A stretch of DNA of 64,000 nt from Pseudomonadota bacterium (lineage in GTDB: Bacteria; Myxococcota_A; UBA796; GCA-2862545). Location: assembly GCA_005776945.1 (NCBI GenBank), contig SXOB01000053.1, forward strand, positions 62,001 through 126,000, given 5' to 3'. Under the pieces are notes generated by a model, which saw only the letters and a list, made by a program, of their open reading frames with translations, had not been told where the DNA came from and did not search any database. Positions 35,574 through 44,132 of this stretch are shown here, in pieces (position 1 is the first letter of the stretch; each line of letters opens with the position of its first letter). The position numbers and the translations under genes are program-made.

Positions 35574-36398
35574 ATGCGCTCGTTGCACGCACGCCGCATG
35601 TTGCGGCCCGCCGCGGCACTTGTGGCGTCCCTCTGGGCCGCCTCGCCGGCTGTCGCCCAGGACGATGACCTGGACGACATCCTTTCAGGGGACACCGATC
35701 CTGAGGACAGCCTGCGCGAAGAGCGCCGCGCCGTCCAGGACGGCGAGCTCGACGCGAAGGCTCCGGCCGACCGCGAGCGGCCAACGATCTTGACGCTGCA
35801 GCGCAAGACCTTCATGAAGATCAATCGCTACGAGGCCGGGCCCCACCTCGGATTCGTGACGAACGACCCATTCTTGTCGGTCTACATGGCGGGTGGCAGC
35901 TTCGCCTACCATGTGACCGAGGTCTTCGGCGTCGAGGTGAGCGCCACCTACGCGCCCTTCGTCGTCCGCAAGCCGATCACGGTCCAGATCGTCGAAGAGA
36001 ACCAGGTCACGCCTGACATCTCGAAGATCCAGTTCCTCGCCAATGCGTCTGCGCAGTACTCGCCCGTCTACGGCAAGGTCGCGATGGGCCAGAACGGCAT
36101 CATCATGTTCGACCTCTTCGGGACGTTTGGCACCGGCTTCGTCAACACGAACGACGACCTCGAAGCCCTGCAGGCCGAAGGCGAAGAATTCGCTGTTGCC
36201 ACCGATGCCCAATTCCATCCTACGCTCAATTACGGAGGCGGCTTCCGGGTCATCTTCAACGAAGGCCTGGCCGTTCGCATCGAAGCGCGCGGGATGTCCT
36301 ACGTGGAGACCTTGGAAAGCACGACTCTGGAGATGAAGAACAACATGATCCTCCAGGCGTCAGCCTCGTTCTTCTTTCCCGGCATGAAGCAGGAGTGA
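35574..36398 (+). CDS. Outer-membrane beta-barrel, Glt/Nfs A/B type (second copy)
   Basis: The 274-residue paralog of the preceding barrel has a signal peptide cut after AVA (about residue 27). A long acidic segment (DDDLDDILSGDTD) follows, then the family entry FMKINRYEAGPHLGFVTNDP, and YHVTEVFGVEVSATYAP. The last strand ends SASFFFPGMKQE. The acidic N-terminal segment is absent from its neighbour and might bind calcium or partner proteins. GGAG lies 8 bases before ATG 35574. Two unlike barrels in tandem match the A/B pair of the gliding and spore-coat systems. Confidence 0.8.
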   Translation: MRSLHARRMLRPAAALVASLWAASPAVAQDDDLDDILSGDTDPEDSLREERRAVQDGELDAKAPADRERPTILTLQRKTFMKINRYEAGPHLGFVTNDPFLSVYMAGGSFAYHVTEVFGVEVSATYAPFVVRKPITVQIVEENQVTPDISKIQFLANASAQYSPVYGKVAMGQNGIIMFDLFGTFGTGFVNTNDDLEALQAEGEEFAVATDAQFHPTLNYGGGFRVIFNEGLAVRIEARGMSYVETLESTTLEMKNNMILQASASFFFPGMKQE

Positions 36399-36402
36399 CC
36401 CC

Positions 36403-38238
36403 GTGAAGACGTACACTCCCTGGTGGATCGCACTCAGTCTGGTCGCGCCAAGCACGGCCTTCGCGCTGTCCTGTGACGAGATCATGCAGATGGTCGGCGC
36501 CAACGTCCCGCCCGAGGTCGTGGTCGCCACGATGCAGGGGTCGGGCCAGAAGTTCTCCGCCGCCGACGTCAGCTGCCTCGCCAGCCGTTCAGCGCCTCCT
36601 GCCGTGCTCGAAGCGGCCAAGGCCATGGGCGCGCCAGCCGCGGCCCCCGTCGCCCTCCCCTCCCCGACGGCGGCTCCGGCCGCGGTCGACGATGAGCGCG
36701 ACCTCCCCGCTCGCCCCACGGCCTCAGACCCAAGTGAGGCCCTGACGGGCACGGCGTCTGATTTCGAGGAGCCCTCCGGCAGCGGTCCTCAGGAGGTCGA
36801 AGCCCTCATCGAGGCGTACCGCGCAGGTAAGTTCCTGACGTCGTCCAAGGGTCTTTACGACCTGCTCGCAGCGGACAAGTATCCCGACCAGCGGACCCGG
36901 ATTCAGCACTACCTTGGCAAGTCGCTCTACGACCTCGGGATGCTGCAGTCTGCCCAATTCTACTTCATGGAAGTCGTGCGCAAGGGCCCGTCGAACCCGT
37001 ACTTCAAGTACGCGCTGCCCTGGCTCGTCAAAATCAGCACGACCACGGGCAACGACTACGAACTTCTGCGCGTCGTCAAGCAGATCTCCCCGGACGCCTT
37101 CCCCCGCGAAGCGCGCAATCAGATCTACTACCTGCTCGGTCGCAAGAACTACGAAGAGGACAAGCTCTCGGAGGCCTCCGGCTTCTTTCAGCAGGTCTCC
37201 GAGAAGTCCGACCTCTACATGCGCGCGCGATTCTTTGACGGCGTCATCTCGGCCGAGCGCGACAAGTTCAAGACGGCCGCCCAGGCCTTTAGCGACGTCG
37301 TGCAGGCCAAGCCGGCGGTGGCCACCGAGGAAGAGGCCGCGCAGCTCGAAGACATGCGCGACCTCGCCCTGATGAACATCGCTCGAATCTACTACCAGCT
37401 CGAGCGCTTCGACACGTCGATCGAACACTACAAGATGGTCGATCGCAACAGCACCTACTGGGCGCAAAGCCTCTTCGAACGCGCCTGGGCGACCTTCATC
37501 GCGCAGGAACTCAACCAGACACTTGGCCTCCTGCTCACGGTCGAGAGCCCGTACTTCAACGAACGCGAGTTCCTCCCTGAGGTCACCATCCTCCGGGCGT
37601 TGACCTACTTCAACCTCTGCAACTACGACGAAGTCGAGGCCATTCTCATCGACTTCGACGACCGGTTCAAGCCGCAAGCGGCGGAGTTGGAGGCCTTCCT
37701 CGATCAGTACAAGTCCGACCAGGGCCAGGAGCTTGCCGACCAGGCCTTCGACGCATGGTTCGTCCAGGGCAAGAAGGACAGCACCCTCGAACCCGCCATG
37801 TTCGCGCGACTTTTGCGGAACCGCGAGCTCTCGTCCCTTGTCCGCTCCTTGGACATGATGGACGAGGAGTTGGCCTTGATCGACGCTCAGAAGTCCGTCT
37901 GGAAGGACACCGTCGGCGACGAGCTCAAGCGCGTCCTCGAGGGAGACCGTTTGCGCTACAAGAAGAAGGGCGGCCGCGTCCTGCTTCAAGAGTTGCTTGG
38001 TCAGTACCGCTCCCTCAAGGACCTGCTCATCCAGAGCGAGGTCGTGCGCTTCGAAGTCGTCGATGCGCAGCGGCAAGACTACGAGTTCAAGATGCAGAAT
38101 CCCGAGGTCGGCGCACTGGACGCTGCCCGCGTGGACTTCGCGACGTCTCCTGAGTTCATCTACTGGCCGTTCAACGGCGAATTCTGGCGCGACGAGCTGG
38201 GGTACTACGAGTACGCCGAGCACGGTCGCTGCAAGTAG
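36403..38238 (+). CDS. GltC/NfsC-like periplasmic TPR-type protein
   Basis: The 611-residue product has a signal peptide (cut after AFA at about residue 21) and a small Cys-containing N-terminal domain (about 22-65). A Pro/Ala/Asp linker follows, then a long helical repeat region (about 130-560) with TPR-like hairpins such as LYDLGMLQSAQFYFMEV and NIARIYYQLERFDTSIEHY. Length, layout and place after two A/B barrels fit GltC/NfsC. GTG 36403 has AGGAG 7 bases upstream. It probably links the barrels to the large D-like TPR protein in the periplasm. Assignment rests on architecture and order, not on a database search. Confidence 0.75.
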   Translation: MKTYTPWWIALSLVAPSTAFALSCDEIMQMVGANVPPEVVVATMQGSGQKFSAADVSCLASRSAPPAVLEAAKAMGAPAAAPVALPSPTAAPAAVDDERDLPARPTASDPSEALTGTASDFEEPSGSGPQEVEALIEAYRAGKFLTSSKGLYDLLAADKYPDQRTRIQHYLGKSLYDLGMLQSAQFYFMEVVRKGPSNPYFKYALPWLVKISTTTGNDYELLRVVKQISPDAFPREARNQIYYLLGRKNYEEDKLSEASGFFQQVSEKSDLYMRARFFDGVISAERDKFKTAAQAFSDVVQAKPAVATEEEAAQLEDMRDLALMNIARIYYQLERFDTSIEHYKMVDRNSTYWAQSLFERAWATFIAQELNQTLGLLLTVESPYFNEREFLPEVTILRALTYFNLCNYDEVEAILIDFDDRFKPQAAELEAFLDQYKSDQGQELADQAFDAWFVQGKKDSTLEPAMFARLLRNRELSSLVRSLDMMDEELALIDAQKSVWKDTVGDELKRVLEGDRLRYKKKGGRVLLQELLGQYRSLKDLLIQSEVVRFEVVDAQRQDYEFKMQNPEVGALDAARVDFATSPEFIYWPFNGEFWRDELGYYEYAEHGRCK

Positions 38239-38246
38239 GGGCCCCG

Positions 38247-41200
38247 ATGCGCACCGATACGATTCGAATCCTCCCTGTCGCGCTCGCGCTCGCGCTCGCG
38301 TCCATCGCGCCGTCGGCTTTCGCCGCCGACGCCAAGGACGAAGAACGCCGCGTCATGAGCGCGCGCCAGGTCGACACCACGGCCAACGTCTCTGAAGAGA
38401 TGGCCAAGATCGCGGAGTCGAAGCGCCTTGAGGCCATCTCGCGCCTCAAGGACCTCCTCGGCAAGGGCGTCGAGGGCGACCAAAAGGCGGAGATGATGCT
38501 CCGCCTCGCCGACCTCTACTTCCAACAAGGGCGCTTTCTCTACCTCAAAGAGATGGCGACGTTCGACGTGGCCTACGACAAGTGTTTCAACACGGAAGGC
38601 TGCGACACGGACAAGCTGAAGGCGGACAATGCCGGCTCCCGTGAATGGCAGGAAAAGTCGATCCGGCTCTACGAAAATATCCTGACGAATTACCCGCGCT
38701 ACGCGCGCGCCGACCAAGCTACCTTCTTCCTCGGCAGCGCGCTGCAGGACGTCGGCCGCCGCGAAGATTCCGTCGAAGCGTTCAAGAAGCTCGTCAAGCT
38801 CTACCAAGATTCGTCGTACGTTCCCGACGCCTACGTGCTCATCGGCGAGTATTACTTCGAGACGAACAACGCCTACGCGGCCTTGCGCGCCTACCTGAAG
38901 GCCACGTCGTTCACGGCCAGCGAGAAGTACCCCTTCGCGATGTACAAGCTCGCGTGGTGCTACTACAACGTTGGCGACTACACCTCGGCCATCGATACGA
39001 TGAAGACGGTCGTCTCGTACGGCCAAGGCATGACGGCCGAACAGAAGAAGGGCGTCAACCTCGAGGACGAGGCGCTCAAGGACCTCGTACGATTCTTCGC
39101 TGACGCCGGCGCGATGAACGACGCCTACGAGTACTTTACCAAGCTCGGCAAGAAGGACCTCATCCAGGCCATGTTGGCCCGGTTGGCGACCACCTACTAC
39201 GAACAGGGCAAGTTCGACCAAGCGATCGAGACGTATCGCCGATTGATCGCCGAAGATCCGAACGGGGCGAAATGCCCGGACTACCAGGGCGAAATCATCA
39301 ACGCCTTCCGCAAGATGGGTCAGCGCGACCGCACGCTGGAGGAAATCGATCGCCTCCTCCGCGACTACGGCAAGACCAGCGCCTGGGCGCGCACGAACGC
39401 GTCGAATCCCAATGTGGTCGCCGACGCCACACGCCGCATCGAGGAAAACCTGCGTCGCGCCGCCGTGGAATACCACAACGAGGCGAAGACGCTCGAAAAG
39501 GGCCGCCACAAAGACGCGGGACCGACCTACCAACTCGCTCGGCAGGCCTACGCCAGCTACCTCAACGAGTTCGCCAAGGACGAGCACGCCTACGACGTCC
39601 GCTACGCCTACGGCGAACTCCTTTACCACCTCAAGGACTTCAAGGGCGCGTACGACCAGTACATGAACGTGGTCGATATCAACCCCACGGGCAAGTACAG
39701 CAAGTTCTGCGCTGAGGCGGCCATTTTCGCCGCCGAGGAGCAGGTCAAGCTCGAGGGCGGTGGCGACGCGTCCGGCAAAGTAACGGCGAGCGCGAAGGAC
39801 TCCAAGAAGGAGGCGCTGCCGCTCACAGACTGGGAGCAGAAGCTCGTCGACGCCTGTCGTAAGTACGCGGAGTTGTTCCCCAACGACACCAAGGTTCGGA
39901 ACGTCATCTACAAGTCCGCCTACTTGTTGTACAACAAGTACCGCTTCGAAGACGCCGCCACGCAGTTCCGCGTCGTCATCAAGATGGAACCGTCATCAAA
40001 GGAAGCGGAAACTGCAGCCGAGCTCATCCTGGACTCGTTCGTCATCCGTGAGGATTGGAAGAACCTCAAGGAGAACGCCAAGTTCTACTACGACCAAGAG
40101 GGTCTCGGCAGCGCGAAGTTCAAGACGGAGACCTACGGCGTCTACCAGCGCTCGTCCTTCAAGCTCATCGAGACGGAATTCGACAAGGACAAGGACAAGG
40201 GCAAGGCCGCCGACGCCTTCGTCGCGTTCTACGGCGAGTTCCCCGAGGCCGACACGGCCGCCCAGGCCCTGAACAACGCATCGATCTACTACTACGACAC
40301 GAGCCGCCTGGCCGACGCCATGAAGGTTCGCCACATCCTCATCGACGACCCGAAATTCGGCCCGAAGGTCAAGTACTACTACGACCAAATCGGCGCTTTG
40401 GGCTACGATTACGAGTCCATCGCGAATTTCGAACGCTCGGCCTTCTACTACGAGAAGCTCTGGGCCCTGTTCCCAGAGGAATCGAAGAAGCTCGGCAAAG
40501 ACAAGCCGGACGAATTGGCGAAAATGTCCGGAAAGGCTGCGGACGCCATCTACTCGGCGGCTGTGTTCCGCAATGCCATGGGTGAGTGGGAAGCGGCGAT
40601 CGCGAACTACGGGCAGTTCATCACAGCCTTCGCGAGCGACCCGCGGTCGACCGAGACCAAGATCACGATCGCGCGCATCTACGAGGATCACGGGCGTCCC
40701 GATGAGGCCGGCGCCGCGTTCATGGCCTTCTACACGAAGCCGCCCGCAGGTGCGCCCGAGGAGTTGCTCTACTTCTCCCGCTTGCACCACGGACGCGTGC
40801 TCACCGCCGACGGCGAGAAGGCGAAGGCCGACAAGCTGTACGCGGACACGGTCGCGATGTGGAAGAAGGCTGGCCAGCCCAAGGGCCCGCCGACTGAGTT
40901 CGTCGCCGAGATGATGTATGTCCTGGCCCAGCCCACACTCGGCAAGTACATGGAGCTCAAGATCAAGGGCGCGGGCAAGGCCGCGGGTAAGAAGGCCGAG
41001 GACAAGGCCCTCATCGACAGCCTGGGCGCCAAGTCCAAGGCGTTGCTTGGCACACAGGTCGCATTCACCGAAATCGTTGGCACCGGCGCCGGCGAGTGGG
41101 GTCTCGCGAGCTTGGTCGCCCTCGGCAAGGCGTATGAGAACATGGCCGACACGCTGCGTACGGGCGCCGTCCCCTTCTACCTGACGGACGATCAAATCGA

Positions 41201-41441
41201 GATCTACCAGATGGGCATCGAAGACAAAGCCTATACCCAGATTGAAAAGGCCGTCGAAGCCTACAAGCTCGCCCTGGAGAAGAGCTTCGAGCTCACGCTC
41301 TACAACGAGAACACCGCCTACGCGACACGCCAGCTCGGCGTCCTTCGGCCCCAGGAATACCCCGGCCTCAACGAGGTTCTCGTCGAGGGGCGGTACACCA
41401 GCCAGAAAGTTCGCAACTTCGAACCCGAGCAGGGCCTGTGA
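38247..41441 (+). CDS. GltD/AgmU (NfsD)-like large periplasmic TPR protein
   Basis: The 1064-residue product has a signal peptide cut after AFA (about residue 27). Most of the rest is tetratricopeptide-type helical pairs, for example RADQATFFLGSALQDVGRRE, KLAWCYYNVGDYTSAI and RYAYGELLYHLKDFKGAYDQ. Such size, export and TPR density match GltD (AgmU), the periplasmic scaffold of the Myxococcus gliding machine, and its NfsD paralog. Tyr and Lys are unusually frequent, with many YYY and YYFE runs. It starts 9 bases after the C-like gene and is followed by the E-like lipoprotein. Confidence 0.8.
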   Translation: MRTDTIRILPVALALALASIAPSAFAADAKDEERRVMSARQVDTTANVSEEMAKIAESKRLEAISRLKDLLGKGVEGDQKAEMMLRLADLYFQQGRFLYLKEMATFDVAYDKCFNTEGCDTDKLKADNAGSREWQEKSIRLYENILTNYPRYARADQATFFLGSALQDVGRREDSVEAFKKLVKLYQDSSYVPDAYVLIGEYYFETNNAYAALRAYLKATSFTASEKYPFAMYKLAWCYYNVGDYTSAIDTMKTVVSYGQGMTAEQKKGVNLEDEALKDLVRFFADAGAMNDAYEYFTKLGKKDLIQAMLARLATTYYEQGKFDQAIETYRRLIAEDPNGAKCPDYQGEIINAFRKMGQRDRTLEEIDRLLRDYGKTSAWARTNASNPNVVADATRRIEENLRRAAVEYHNEAKTLEKGRHKDAGPTYQLARQAYASYLNEFAKDEHAYDVRYAYGELLYHLKDFKGAYDQYMNVVDINPTGKYSKFCAEAAIFAAEEQVKLEGGGDASGKVTASAKDSKKEALPLTDWEQKLVDACRKYAELFPNDTKVRNVIYKSAYLLYNKYRFEDAATQFRVVIKMEPSSKEAETAAELILDSFVIREDWKNLKENAKFYYDQEGLGSAKFKTETYGVYQRSSFKLIETEFDKDKDKGKAADAFVAFYGEFPEADTAAQALNNASIYYYDTSRLADAMKVRHILIDDPKFGPKVKYYYDQIGALGYDYESIANFERSAFYYEKLWALFPEESKKLGKDKPDELAKMSGKAADAIYSAAVFRNAMGEWEAAIANYGQFITAFASDPRSTETKITIARIYEDHGRPDEAGAAFMAFYTKPPAGAPEELLYFSRLHHGRVLTADGEKAKADKLYADTVAMWKKAGQPKGPPTEFVAEMMYVLAQPTLGKYMELKIKGAGKAAGKKAEDKALIDSLGAKSKALLGTQVAFTEIVGTGAGEWGLASLVALGKAYENMADTLRTGAVPFYLTDDQIEIYQMGIEDKAYTQIEKAVEAYKLALEKSFELTLYNENTAYATRQLGVLRPQEYPGLNEVLVEGRYTSQKVRNFEPEQGL

Positions 41442-41452
41442 GGACCTCGACC

Positions 41453-43030
41453 ATGCGCACTGCCATCCTCCTGACCTTCCTCGCCGCCTGCGGCGAGAAG
41501 AAGCCGGCGGAGCCCGCCGCCGACCTCACGACGAACCCGGCCGCCAATTTCCAGGCCGGGCTCAACGTGCTGAATTCGCCCGACAAGAAGACGGGCAAGG
41601 TCGACTACACCACGGCGTACAACTACTTCAATGCGTCGGCGAACCTACAAGGTGGCGCCAAGGCGCATTTCAACGCCGGTTGGACCGCCGAGAAGCTCGA
41701 CGACCTGCCGGGCGCCGAGAAGCACTACGCGGAAGCGTTCAAGCTCGACCCAACCTATCAGCCCGCCATGTTTTCCTACGCCCGCGTGCTCGGCGACCAG
41801 GGCAAGGGCGCTCAGGCGGTCGACGTGTACAAGGGCTACGTCGAGAAGAATCCGAAGGATTACGAAGTTCGGAACGACTACATCGGCGCACTGGTCAAGG
41901 CCAAGCTCCACGAAGCCGCCCAGGCCGAAGCCGAAGAAATCCTCCGCCACGATCCGAAGAATGCCGGCGTGTACCGCAACCTCAGCGCAATGTACTACGA
42001 CCAGGGCAACTACGGCATGAGCGCCCTCTGCGCCGAAAAGGCGCTCCAGCTCAACCCCGGCGACATCGGCACCTACAACAACCTCGGCGTGACGATGCTC
42101 CAGCAGGGCAACGAGGCCGCGGCGATCGACAAGTTCAAGACGGCGCTCAAGCTCCAGTCGAACAACTTCGAAGCAAACATGAATATGGGTTGGGTCGCCG
42201 TGAACTCCGGCGACTACAAGCTGGCCGACGCCTCCTTCACCGCGGCCCTGACCCAAGACTCGCGCAACCTCGACGCCCGCATGGGCCTTGCGATCGCGAA
42301 GCGCGGTCTCGCCGACTACAAAGCGTCGGGCGAGCTCTACGACGAGATCATCGCAGGTGACAAGGACAACAAGGCCGCCTTCAACAACGCTGCCGTCCTC
42401 AACGAGTACTACACGAAGGACTTCGTCAAAGCGACAAAGTACCTCCAAGCCTACATCGACGCGCACCCCAACCAGATCGCGCCGACCGACGAGATCTTCG
42501 CCCACATGGAGCGCATCCGTCAGCTTCAGGTCGAAGAGGAGGAGCGCAAGCGCCAAGAGGCCGAGCGCAAGCGCCTCGAAGAGGAGCGCAAGCGCCGCAA
42601 CGAGGAGACGCTCAAGGAAATCGCGACGATCACGGCCGCTGCACAAGCCAAGCTCACCGCGAACACCGCATGCATCGACCCGTACATGGCCGAAGAGTTG
42701 GCCATCGTCTTCGAGCAGGCCCAGCAGATCGTCGACGCGGAAGAAGCCGACATGGCGCCGGACATCAAGACGCTGCTCGACGGCTACATTCCGCAGCTCG
42801 ACGAGGCCGTGGCCGCCATGTGCACCGGTGCACCGCCACCCGCCCCGGAGGGTACGCCTCCTGCCGACGGCGAGACTCCGGCCGAAGGCACACCACCCGT
42901 CGAAGGCACCCCGCCTGCCGAAGGCACCCCGCCCGCCGACGCAGCTCCTACCGGCACACCGCCAGCTGACGGCACCCCGACGGACGCCCCCGAGGCCCCC
43001 CCCGTCGAGGCTCCGCCCGGCCAACCCTGA
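41453..43030 (+). CDS. GltE/AglT (NfsE)-like TPR lipoprotein
   Basis: The 525-residue product begins MRTAILLTFLAACGEKK with lipobox LAAC. Tandem TPRs fill about residues 55-350 (for example NLGVTMLQQGNEAAAIDKFK). A highly charged helix (about 362-390, repeated ERKR-type sequence) follows. After that comes a Cys-containing segment and a Pro/Glu/Gly/Thr tail from about 460. Size, lipid anchor and TPRs match GltE (AglT). ATG 41453 is preferred; a GTG at 41438 overlapping the previous stop is possible and would add five residues before the signal. The tail encodes an 18-base repeat. Confidence 0.8.
   Translation: MRTAILLTFLAACGEKKPAEPAADLTTNPAANFQAGLNVLNSPDKKTGKVDYTTAYNYFNASANLQGGAKAHFNAGWTAEKLDDLPGAEKHYAEAFKLDPTYQPAMFSYARVLGDQGKGAQAVDVYKGYVEKNPKDYEVRNDYIGALVKAKLHEAAQAEAEEILRHDPKNAGVYRNLSAMYYDQGNYGMSALCAEKALQLNPGDIGTYNNLGVTMLQQGNEAAAIDKFKTALKLQSNNFEANMNMGWVAVNSGDYKLADASFTAALTQDSRNLDARMGLAIAKRGLADYKASGELYDEIIAGDKDNKAAFNNAAVLNEYYTKDFVKATKYLQAYIDAHPNQIAPTDEIFAHMERIRQLQVEEEERKRQEAERKRLEEERKRRNEETLKEIATITAAAQAKLTANTACIDPYMAEELAIVFEQAQQIVDAEEADMAPDIKTLLDGYIPQLDEAVAAMCTGAPPPAPEGTPPADGETPAEGTPPVEGTPPAEGTPPADAAPTGTPPADGTPTDAPEAPPVEAPPGQP
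42881..42934 (+). repeat. 18-bp tandem repeat in the tail of the GltE-like lipoprotein
   Basis: Three near-perfect 18-base units encode EGTPPA/V repeats, with degenerate copies on both sides. The unit keeps the frame, so tail length may vary between strains. The encoded Pro-rich tail could span or contact the cell wall. Confidence 0.8.
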
Positions 43031-43070
43031 CCTGAACGGCCGCTCGTCGGCCCCAACCTGAGAGGGACAC

Positions 43071-43328
43071 ATGCGTACCTTAGGAATGCTGCTCGCCATG
43101 GCCATGGCCGCGCCGGCCTCCGCACAGGAGACCGACGATTCGGGTCGCCAGATCAAGTACAAAGAGCGCACGGAAATCGACTTCGAAGGGCTCGATGTCA
43201 CCGGCGAGCTCGTCAAGCCGGCCGGGCAGTTGCTGCTCGACCGCCGCAAGGCAAACTTCAATCCGCTCATCCGGATGCGTGAGAACTTCACGGCCGAGAT
43301 GAAGCAGTCGGTAGACGAGGTCAAGTAG
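43071..43328 (+). CDS. Short exported protein in the F position of the Glt/Nfs-like block
   Basis: The 85-residue product has a signal peptide cut after ASA (residue 18), leaving about 67 charged residues with TEIDFEGLDVTGELVKPAG, LLLDRRKANFNPLIRMR and a C-terminal helix. There are no Cys. GAGAGGGA precedes ATG 43071. The length is small, but export, codon use and tight placement between the E-like lipoprotein and the third barrel argue that it is real. It occupies the place of GltF/NfsF; I cannot confirm homology by eye. Confidence 0.75.
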   Translation: MRTLGMLLAMAMAAPASAQETDDSGRQIKYKERTEIDFEGLDVTGELVKPAGQLLLDRRKANFNPLIRMRENFTAEMKQSVDEVK

Positions 43329-43352
43329 GCGCTTCGCGCCCCAGGAGACCCC

Positions 43353-44030
43353 ATGGTGACGGTAGGAACGTTGTGGCTGGCACTGGCCGGCAACGCACAA
43401 GATCTCGACGAAAGTGACGGCAAGAAGGCGCGCGAGAACGCCGCGGCCGCCGCCGAACAAGAGATCACGCGCGAAGTCGTCCGCGGCTACTTCCTGAAGT
43501 CAAATATCGGCGTGACGAACTACCTCGGCACCGCCGGGGTACCGACGAGCGGCGTCATCGCCCTCAGTCTTGGCGTCGGAAGTGACTTCATCGACAAGGA
43601 GCGCATCAGCGCGTCTTGGGAAGTCGACCTCCAGCAGGCGCTGATCAACGGTCCGCGGTCCGACGAAATTTCGTTGTACCCACCCGTCATTCAGGGCGAC
43701 CTTCACGTCTTCAACCTTCTCGTGACGGCCGAGGTCAGCACCTACCTGACACGCCGCTTCGGGCTCGGCCTGCGGGGCGGCGGCGGCCTTTCCATCATCC
43801 CTCTGCTGATGGGAGCCGAGGGCTACCAGGAGAACCTGGTCGACGGCGTCTGGGGCGGCGTCCCCGCTCTGGTGCACGAGGGCCCACTGCCCATCGTACT
43901 CGTCAGTCCGACCATCGAGTATTACACGAAGCTCTCGCACTTCTCGGTGGGCGCGGAGGCTGACGTCTCCTACACGATCGGTTGGGACCTTGGCGTCACG
44001 CCGACCGGCTACCTCAAGTACACGTTCTAG
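43353..44030 (+). CDS. Third outer-membrane barrel (GltH/NfsH- or CglE-like)
   Basis: The 225-residue product has a short signal-like start (MVTVGTLWLALAGNAQ) and a charged Ala/Glu helix. About ten amphipathic beta strands begin at EVVRGYFLKSNIGVTNYLG and end at the aromatic C-terminus (YLKYTF). It is distinct from the two A/B barrels. AGGAG lies 5 bases before ATG 43353. It closes the block that starts at 34736. Candidates are the GltH/NfsH barrel or the motility protein CglE; a profile search is needed to decide. Confidence 0.7.
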   Translation: MVTVGTLWLALAGNAQDLDESDGKKARENAAAAAEQEITREVVRGYFLKSNIGVTNYLGTAGVPTSGVIALSLGVGSDFIDKERISASWEVDLQQALINGPRSDEISLYPPVIQGDLHVFNLLVTAEVSTYLTRRFGLGLRGGGGLSIIPLLMGAEGYQENLVDGVWGGVPALVHEGPLPIVLVSPTIEYYTKLSHFSVGAEADVSYTIGWDLGVTPTGYLKYTF

Positions 44031-44101
44031 GCGGCCATCGCCGCCTCCGGCACTTGGCCGGCACAACCACAAAACGCAGGCTTCGGTCTGTGTCACCGTA
44101 A

Positions 44102-44116
44102 GACGGTTCGACCGTC
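44102..44116 (+). promoter_or_regulatory. Hairpin in the rplC leader
   Basis: The 15-base inverted repeat GACGGT-TCG-ACCGTC stands 16 bases before the rplC start, next to its GGAGG site. Ribosomal protein genes are often controlled by leader structures bound by the protein itself; this hairpin is a candidate, by inference only. Confidence 0.4.
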
Positions 44117-44132
44117 CAATGCGGAGGAAATC

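Noticed and set aside
36724-38223. A 499-codon open frame on the minus strand opposite the C-like gene, and similar long antisense frames opposite ompA (16837-18114), the D-like gene (38205-39629) and the E-like gene (41645-43468)
   Set aside because: High GC content with biased third positions creates long antisense frames. The translations have Val/Leu/Asp/Glu-rich low-complexity composition without motifs, while the plus-strand frames have signal peptides, ribosome sites and recognisable folds.
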